Shown: positions 57,932 through 64,000 of the stretch, one piece after another
How positions within the stretch are numbered: position 1 is the first letter of the stretch
Layout of the letters: the number at the start of each line of letters is the position of its first letter
Assembly (NCBI RefSeq): GCF_963422355.1
Contig: NC_085095.1
Coordinates: 5,771,827 to 5,835,826, forward strand
Length of the DNA stretch: 64,000 bases
Direction of reading: 5' to 3'
From: Corticium candelabrum
Taxonomy: Eukaryota > Porifera > Homoscleromorpha > Homosclerophorida > Plakinidae
Made by a program: the position numbers and the translations under genes
The notes under the pieces: model-generated
What the model saw: the letters and a program-made list of their open reading frames with translations, nothing else
Database searches by the model: none
Told to the model about the DNA's origin: nothing

Positions 57932-60383
57932 CCTGAACACGTGCCATTCCTTAGAACAGTACCATTTGAGCATTCACATGCTGGATTGTCAGTACATTTA
58001 TAAAATGGGAAACAGTCAATATCAACATCCACATTGCACAAAGTGCCACCATCGCCTAAACACAATTCAAAACCTAGCCATATTACTATGGTAAGTATAA
58101 ACATGAATAATTATTGACTTCACCTAGTCCACAGTCACAATTCTGCAGTAAGAATTTGTCCTCTCCGGGGTGTCCATCAGTACAAGTTGCATTGAATTTA
58201 TGATTACAAGCACACAGTATAACCAAAGGATGCAACAGACTGGATGCTGCTACAGAATCCACTGCAATAAACTGAATGCTTACATTCTGTGTAGACGTAG
58301 GAGTCCAAGTAAAGGTATAAGCAGTAAAGTTATACATGCTACCCATTGGTGAAAATGTAAACTCATCTGTTGGTGGTAGATTTCCTTGAAGAGTAACAGT
58401 GAAATTATCATTTGCATCAGTAGCTGTAAACGAATAAACTGTGGTCTCATAAACAGAAGCAAAAAGAGTATCATTGCCATTCATAACGGGTGGTCTGTTA
58501 CCTAACAATTGCACAGATAGAGAAGTATAGTTAACGCCATAAAACAATGTTACCCAATATAGTTTACTCAATGTCACAGCATTATCTTCATTCATCTGAT
58601 GAGTCGAGAGTGTCTGAAAGGCAATTTCTAAATCTCCAGTCACAACACCATCAAAAAGACACTGTTCATTTCCACCACATGTAGTTGTCAGGTTTGGGAC
58701 TGAGCTTGCCATATTTGTTAAATCATTTTCATCGACAAAACAAGGAATTGCTTCTGAAATGGTAATGTTTGCAAGTCCTAAACCATTGCCACCATTACCA
58801 CTGTCATAATAGAACAAACTTTCACTTGACTGCACTTCCCCTGTAAACACCCACAACATAGCATTTAAAATTTTAAAACTGTATTTAATAATGAGCATGC
58901 ACATATTAACACATCTAACATGAAAGTCCAAATTGAAAGTGTATTCTTTCATCTGAATCAGTAGATGCTAAAATAGTTCCATTTCTTGTTGTCAAGTCAT
59001 TTTTGGGATCCTCGTCCCACACGCCCAAGAGTCCACTTGTATTACCGATGAGATCTTTTGGACCTGCAAACACAACAGCCAACAGTGCCTTCTTTGCCTC
59101 CACTCTTATTGATATATCTGAACTAAACACAGCTATAAATGTTGCGCAGTCTGGTTGTGATATGACAACGTTGTCTAAGACGAGAATAGATGTGTTGCTC
59201 AGCTCAGTAAAATTGCTTGTAATGTTGACAAATGAAACGTCTCCAATGTGCCTTGCAAACACTTGTAGTCTGTTGTTTGTCGTCAGCTGCACATGAAGTA
59301 CAGTTGAATTGGGGTCACTTGTGGTGAAATCGGCACTGGGAAGGAACTGAGCCATTGCAAAGGCTGTAAATACGGTAGCACTACAGTTGCCTTCTCCAAT
59401 GGGTTCAGTGCGACCTTCCAGAACAAATGACTCATCTCTAGTCTTCATGACTATGTACTCTCCTTGTCCATTAAATGTGAATAATTTGCCATCCATCGTG
59501 CGAAAGTGAGGATCACCATAACCACTTCCTAGAATCACATTTAACTATACCAATAGCAAAAGAAACAATGAGATTACTACAATTGCTAACCCAGACGAGG
59601 AGGCCAATAGCATGACAACAATGAATTAACTTGCACATCAAGGTAAGGAAGACAGCTGTGAGGTTGACGACAGCACCAATCATATGGCTGAACTCTCAAT
59701 TGAAAAGGACTATATGGAAAGTTGAATAGATAGCGTAAATACACTCTGGCTCGAATTAGAACTCCAGAATGCAAATATTTAGATGCATAACAGCACTCAG
59801 TCTCTGGTGTCACAACCCTCTCTCCAATTGCAATCTGAAAATGAAATCGTTGGATGTAACACTCTCCACTCTCGATTGAAGAAGATACACGCATGAATCG
59901 AAAGTCAAGCTCAGCGTGCAATAATGTCCATGGACAGGGAACTAAAAACGATATCCACTGTGATAAATTTCCGAAAGTCCCTCCATCTTCAGAGTACCAC
60001 TCACGACAAAAGTTTGCAGTTGTTGGTGTTACTGGTGCAGATGGCGTAGGCACTGCTTGTGTTGGAGTTGGGGCTGCAGATGGCAGAAACACTGTTTGTG
60101 TCGATATTGCAGGTATAGACGGCTGAACATCTAAGCTTGTGCCTGAATACTGCTTTAGGATACTGGACTGAGTTTGTAAGTTAGTAACAGCTGGAGAGGG
60201 CATCACTGTAGTGAAGTCACTGTGTGCCAAACCAATCATGTGCAACAACAGGGTTACAACACTTTGAAGACATAACCCTACACCTGTACCTGACTTCGTT
60301 TTCATAAAATAAAGAAGTACCGTAAAGAGAATGAGTAAAAACGAGAGCATGGCAACAAGACTCACCCAACTACAACTAAACAA
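57932..60383 (-). CDS. AMOP-VWD-EGF block of a MUC4-like protein (copy C)
   Basis: It has the same exons as 30.36-32.67 kb: AMOP (about 59588-60126), VWD (58921-59528), linking region (about 58556-58840 and 58126-58502) and EGF (about 57932-58056). Only scattered substitutions separate the copies. The first exon extends to 60383 and opens with a hydrophobic stretch (MLSFLLILFTVLLYF) that could be a signal anchor or leader. This N-terminus is not seen in copy B. The Pro-rich linker is shorter. The SEA/mucin block and TM are missing, so it is either a secreted form or a broken gene. Confidence 0.7.
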
Positions 60384-60744
60384 AGCATGCAGTAGCTACG
60401 CTACGGCTAGGTAATGAACAAGACAATCTGATCCCATGGATCTAAATACAAGCCGAGCGTAGTATACATATTATCTAAGTATATCTGAATGCGAACGCTC
60501 GGGAACGCCCACTTCCGTCTATCCAGATGTTTGTCTGTCTGTAACGCGCCGATCAACACCACACCGGTCTCGGATCGTCGCGAAACGAGGTGGGCTGGTC
60601 GAGATCACAAGTCCGAGACGAACGGTTGCGTTGGATTTCGCCTCGACTGCCTCCGACGGCCCGAAACGAGACACTGGCGGCCTGAAATGAGATGCATGGA
60701 AATTTGTTTATTCAATTGACCGAGTATGCGGATGAACACCCACC
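60384..60744. other. 5' flank of copy C
   Basis: No exon is recognised. The word GTTTATTCAATTGACCGAGT near 60706 recurs near 61731, showing a local duplication around the foldback elements. Confidence 0.4.
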
Positions 60745-60910
60745 TAGCCTCGCCCAGACGCAGTGTGGATTGCAGCTTCGGATGCGCTTCCATCACCACA
60801 TCACTGATAGTGGATTGCAGCTCCGGATGCGCTTCCATCACCACATCATCAGTGATGTGATGATGGAAGCGCATCCGGAGCTGCAATCCACACTGTGTCT
60901 GGGGCGAGGC
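60745..60910. mobile_element. Short foldback element FB-3 (TAGCCTCG family)
   Basis: It opens TAGCCTCGCCCAGACGCAG and closes with the inverse ending GTCTGGGGCGAGGC. The inside is a hairpin with three GGATGCGCTTCCATCACC-type units, two direct and one inverted. Flanks are similar (AACACCCACC and AACACACCCC) but not an exact duplication. Confidence 0.75.
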
Positions 60911-60970
60911 CAACACACCCCTGCTATCGTACGCCGTTCTAATTCTCTCATCTACAGTGTGAGGATGCGC

Positions 60971-61554
60971 TAGCCTCGCCCCAGACGCAGTGTGGATTGC
61001 AGCCCCGGATGCGCCATCACCACTTCGTCTAGTATGGTACCGCCTTTCTGGGCGAGAGTAGGTATGTAATCAAATTCTTCAGCGCTTGTCATACTAATGT
61101 TATTAGCTAGGAACTGAGCTTTCGATTGGACTTTGACGTTGTTCTAGCCTCTGTACTTGTCGATATTGCGATTTTAGGCTTCTGTCAAGCGTTAGTAAGA
61201 GATTGCAGCTACGCTAGAGAGCGTAGCGGTGAAATGGCAGATCAGAAATGGCACTTGCAGTGCATCATACGCCGTTGAACGCGTACACAGGTTCTCAGTT
61301 GAAGCTGCAATGCGTCATATGCCTCTACTGCAATGCATTGGACTGCTGCTTACATACTGCGCGCTAATTAGCGAAGATCCCACGCGACAGTCGTTACCTG
61401 CAATCTACTACGCCGACAAAGTACACTTGTTACTGACACTAATCATGTCCCTAGGGACATGATTAACGCTGACCGCAAGGGGCGGTATCATACCAGTAGT
61501 GGTGACGGCAGCGCATCCGGGGCTGCAATCCATACTGCGTCTGGGGCGAGGCTA
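60971..61554. mobile_element. Foldback element FB-4 (TAGCCTCG family), 584 bp
   Basis: Terminal arms share TAGCCTCGCCCCAGACGCAG and CCCCGGATGCGC in opposite sense. The exact 9-bp target AGGATGCGC is at 60962-60970 and 61555-61563. The centre is AT-richer and has no recognised coding frame. Confidence 0.9.
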
Positions 61555-61563
61555 AGGATGCGC

Positions 61564-62330
61564 CGGGTGTAAGCCGGCCGGCTCACAGGGCCGCTTGCGC
61601 GTGCGTGAGTCCGTGTGTTTGTCTTCGCGGAAGTGACGTCATTCTTCACGAATAGATCATGACGTTTTAGGTGGGAAGAGTCTGAGATGGGGCTGCTGGA
61701 AAATGCGTAGTCTGAGATGCGCGGGAGTTTGTTTATCCAATTGACCGAGTATGCGGATGTGACGCGTGACTGGTCTGCGCTTCATCTGCATCGAGTATGC
61801 AGATGTGACGTGAACTGGTCTGCGCTTCATCTGCATTGATCCATGCGCTACGTGGAGGCTTAGAGCCAGCGCTATAATCCACCTGGAGATCCACGGGCAC
61901 TAACATTGGCGCAGCTCTGGGATTGGACACCAAGGCCCACAAGTACCCCAGTCAATGACCAGGTAGCAAATTTTTTGGGGGGTCCACTTCACACACACAT
62001 CCCGGATATATAGCCCGGATAAGTTTAACTTGCACGTGCACGGTAGACCATTCTCACGTGCACGCATGGCTCACGATCATGATTTAGTAGTTCGAAATGT
62101 GTTGTTATGCTAACAGATCGTGGGAATTGCGCTTTCTCTGCGAGCAGTTACCACACTGAGTAAGCAACAGTGACAGTGAAAGGAGAGCCCCAATACGGGG
62201 AATGTTGGTTGCTACAAACCGTTTTCTTTGCAGAAATCGACTTTCTCGAGAAACTGTTGACTCCAGAAAAGCTTTACGTAATGCAGTTATTATACAAGAC
62301 GGCAGAGGTTTGTACATTTTGCTAATTAGT
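61564..62330. other. Spacer with short direct repeats
   Basis: A unit with GTATGCGGATGTGACG and ACTGGTCTGCGCTTCATCTG occurs twice near 61750-61835. No gene is supported. Confidence 0.4.
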
Positions 62331-63003
62331 TGATAGTAGTTGATGAACTAATTATTAATTTATTAGAATAAAGTATTTAGTAACATTATAGCACAGTTTA
62401 TGTATTTATGGTAGTATTTTTAACCTTAAATATGATTTAATAAATAGTAATTTATAATTTATAAGTGTATATACAGTAGTGGACAAAAGTATTTGCTGGG
62501 CAAGAAATTTCAAGGGTTTTTCAGTATGTCTGTATTTGGGTGGAAGCACAAAATACTAATAAAGCGACTTCTTGATCAATGTTTGTCATGCAATGGCAAA
62601 ATCGAGACTAATTGGTATAGAATTGAGTCTAAATCAGTTGGTTGTTGCAATTTAAGATTATAGTTACAACCTAGTTAAAAGCCGATTAAGTTTACATTAC
62701 AACTTATCAAAGCATATTCAATGCAAACAATATTACAACCTTTGAAAACAAGCTAACTTATCCATTTGTGATCACATCAGCACCTATTTCCATTCTGTAG
62801 GCCAGAATATGATGAAAATCAACTAAAAACCTACCCGGCAAATACTTTTGTCCACTACTGTATATACACTTATAAATTATAAATTACTATTTATTAAATC
62901 ATATTTAAGGTTAAAAATACTACCATAAATACATAAACTGTGCTATAATGTTACTAAATACTTTATTCTAATAAATTAATAATTAGTTCATCAACTACTA
63001 TCA
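62331..63003. repeat. Long palindrome with a transposon in its centre
   Basis: Arms 62331-62473 and 62861-63003 are near-perfect inverses (TGATAGTAGTTGATGAACTA on the left). Without the central insert they would meet at a TATATA core. Confidence 0.9.
62474..62860. mobile_element. Tc1/mariner-type MITE, 387 bp
   Basis: Ends CAGTAGTGGACAAAAGTATT on the left and the inverse on the right are typical of Tc1/mariner elements. TA lies on both sides (62472-62473 and 62861-62862). No transposase frame remains. Confidence 0.85.
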
Positions 63004-63436
63004 CTTCTTCGGATATTAAAAGAACAGGGATAAAAATACTCAAGCACAAGCGCGTTCTCTAGGTAAGCCGTGGTATTGAGGAATTCTGCTTCAAAGTCTG
63101 TCGGGAAAACAGCTCTACCGACACCATTTTACTTTAGAGAGGAACCACTGACGGCAAGAAAGCAGATCTTCATAATATCTTCGCATTCACATTCGGCATT
63201 CTCGATATATCGGTAGCAGTCATCCGTAAACGCATTGATTCGTTTGCAGTGGGCGGAACTTAATCGACCAGGAAGCGCGGAGCAGGCGCGTGGGCGTTGC
63301 ACATCACATCGCTCGTTCTCGTATACAAAGCGACGATAGCGGAGTAACTTATACCGATCGATTTGTCTTGGTAAGATCTACTCATACAAGTTAAGTTCAT
63401 TTTTGTTGGACTTCCTCTTTAAGGAAATTATGCCAT
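63004..63436. other. Spacer, no gene recognised
   Basis: No supported exon or repeat was seen. Confidence 0.35.
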
Positions 63437-63439
63437 AGC

Positions 63440-63530
63440 TAGCCATCGCTGTGACTTGAACATGCAACCCTGCAAGGTCCCGGATGTTTGCATTCTCCAA
63501 ATGCACTCTCTAACCAATTGAACTACAGCA

Positions 63531-63531
<1 letters not shown>
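63440..63531 (-). repeat. tRNA-like (SINE head) sequence
   Basis: Read on the minus strand it has a box A-like TAGTTCAATTGGTTAGAG, an anticodon-arm-like hairpin (TGCAT, 7-nt loop, ATGCA) and a weak box B (GGTTGCATGTTCAAGTC). The acceptor and T stems pair poorly, so a tRNA-derived SINE or pseudo-tRNA is more likely than a working tRNA. Confidence 0.45.
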
Positions 63532-63532
<1 letters not shown>

Positions 63533-63603
<71 letters not shown>

Positions 63604-63620
63604 ACGCACACACACACTTA
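63533..63620. repeat. (CA)n microsatellite
   Basis: The CA run occupies the same place relative to the duplicated 3' flank as the one at 17513-17557. Confidence 0.95.
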
Positions 63621-64000
63621 AATATTGGTCAGTCTTCTGCAATCAGTTTGATTAGCAACAATCAAATGTCAATTAAAACCCTCCTATATTCCTGCAGTAG
63701 AAAACCATTTTCAGCTTTCAATTTCAATAAATAACTACACTGAATATCTTAAAATGTATAATCTGAACTAAAAATTTTCTATAATTTTTTTATATCAACA
63801 TTGATGTCACATTGCTGCAAAACACTGCTGATGTTGCTAATCTAATAAGATAATATTGACTGAGTTGGCAATCAGTATTGCGCACTATGGTAAATCAAGC
63901 AATATCACAATCTACATACAGTCAGCTATAAGATGTCATGTGACATAAAGTTCACTGTAGCATGACTATTAATGTACTACAGCAGATGATTCATCACTAA
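63621..64000 (-). other. Duplicate of the mucin gene 3' flank
   Basis: It matches 17560-17971 with small indels, up to the last base of the window (GCAGATGATTCATCACTA). In the first copy the mucin stop codon lies 24 bp further on. A further minus-strand mucin paralogue is therefore expected to end just beyond the window. Confidence 0.7.

Overview
This window is animal genomic DNA, most likely from an early-branching metazoan such as a sponge (inferred). It has spliceosomal introns, NIDO-AMOP-VWD-EGF-SEA membrane mucins, laminin-beta-type modules, an AT-rich background full of CA/TA microsatellites, and dense DNA-transposon debris. There is no sign of operons or prokaryotic genes. Exon joins were made by eye from GT/AG (or GC/AG) sites and frame continuity. 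They are checked by arithmetic for the two best models but not by transcripts.

Layout. 1-9.4 kb: a multi-exon EnSpm/CACTA-like transposase gene (+), followed by a 347-bp tandem satellite. 9.7-10.35 kb: a TATA promoter-like site and a CpG-rich cluster of CGCATGCG palindromes. 11.1-17.1 kb: an 18-exon gene (+, 752 aa) joining a ThiF/E1-type adenylation domain to a C-terminal half with kinase-like, SelO-resembling motifs. 18.0-23.7 kb (-): a complete C-terminal part of a MUC4-like membrane protein (NIDO, AMOP, VWD, EGFs, SEA-like, TM, tail), convergent with the E1 gene. 25.0-33.9 kb (-): an array of tiny phase 1-1 exons coding Thr/Pro/Glu-rich units, tandem SEA-plus-mucin-repeat cassettes, and a second AMOP-VWD-EGF block. 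57.6-60.4 kb (-): a close paralogue of that block without the SEA/mucin section. The last 0.4 kb matches the 3' flank of the first mucin gene, so a further paralogue probably lies just to the right.

Between these, 32.9-57.6 kb is mostly transposons. It holds a laminin-beta-like gene fragment present twice (37.8-39.7 and 46.0-47.9 kb), a decayed Ty3/Gypsy pol, a hAT element split into two halves around the Gypsy piece and the second laminin copy, a pogo/Tigger-like element with a clean TA target, and a family of foldback elements that begin TAGCCTCG. Two of these show exact 9-bp target duplications and a third shows 8-9 bp. One sits inside the pogo transposase, and another has its empty site preserved elsewhere in the window.

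How it fits together: the minus-strand extracellular genes look like an expanding cluster of modular adhesion/mucin genes. It changes by cassette duplication, microsatellite-associated deletion and transposon insertion. The E1-kinase fusion is the most unusual single gene. The TAGCCTCG foldback family and the symmetric micro-exon array are the most unusual structural signals.
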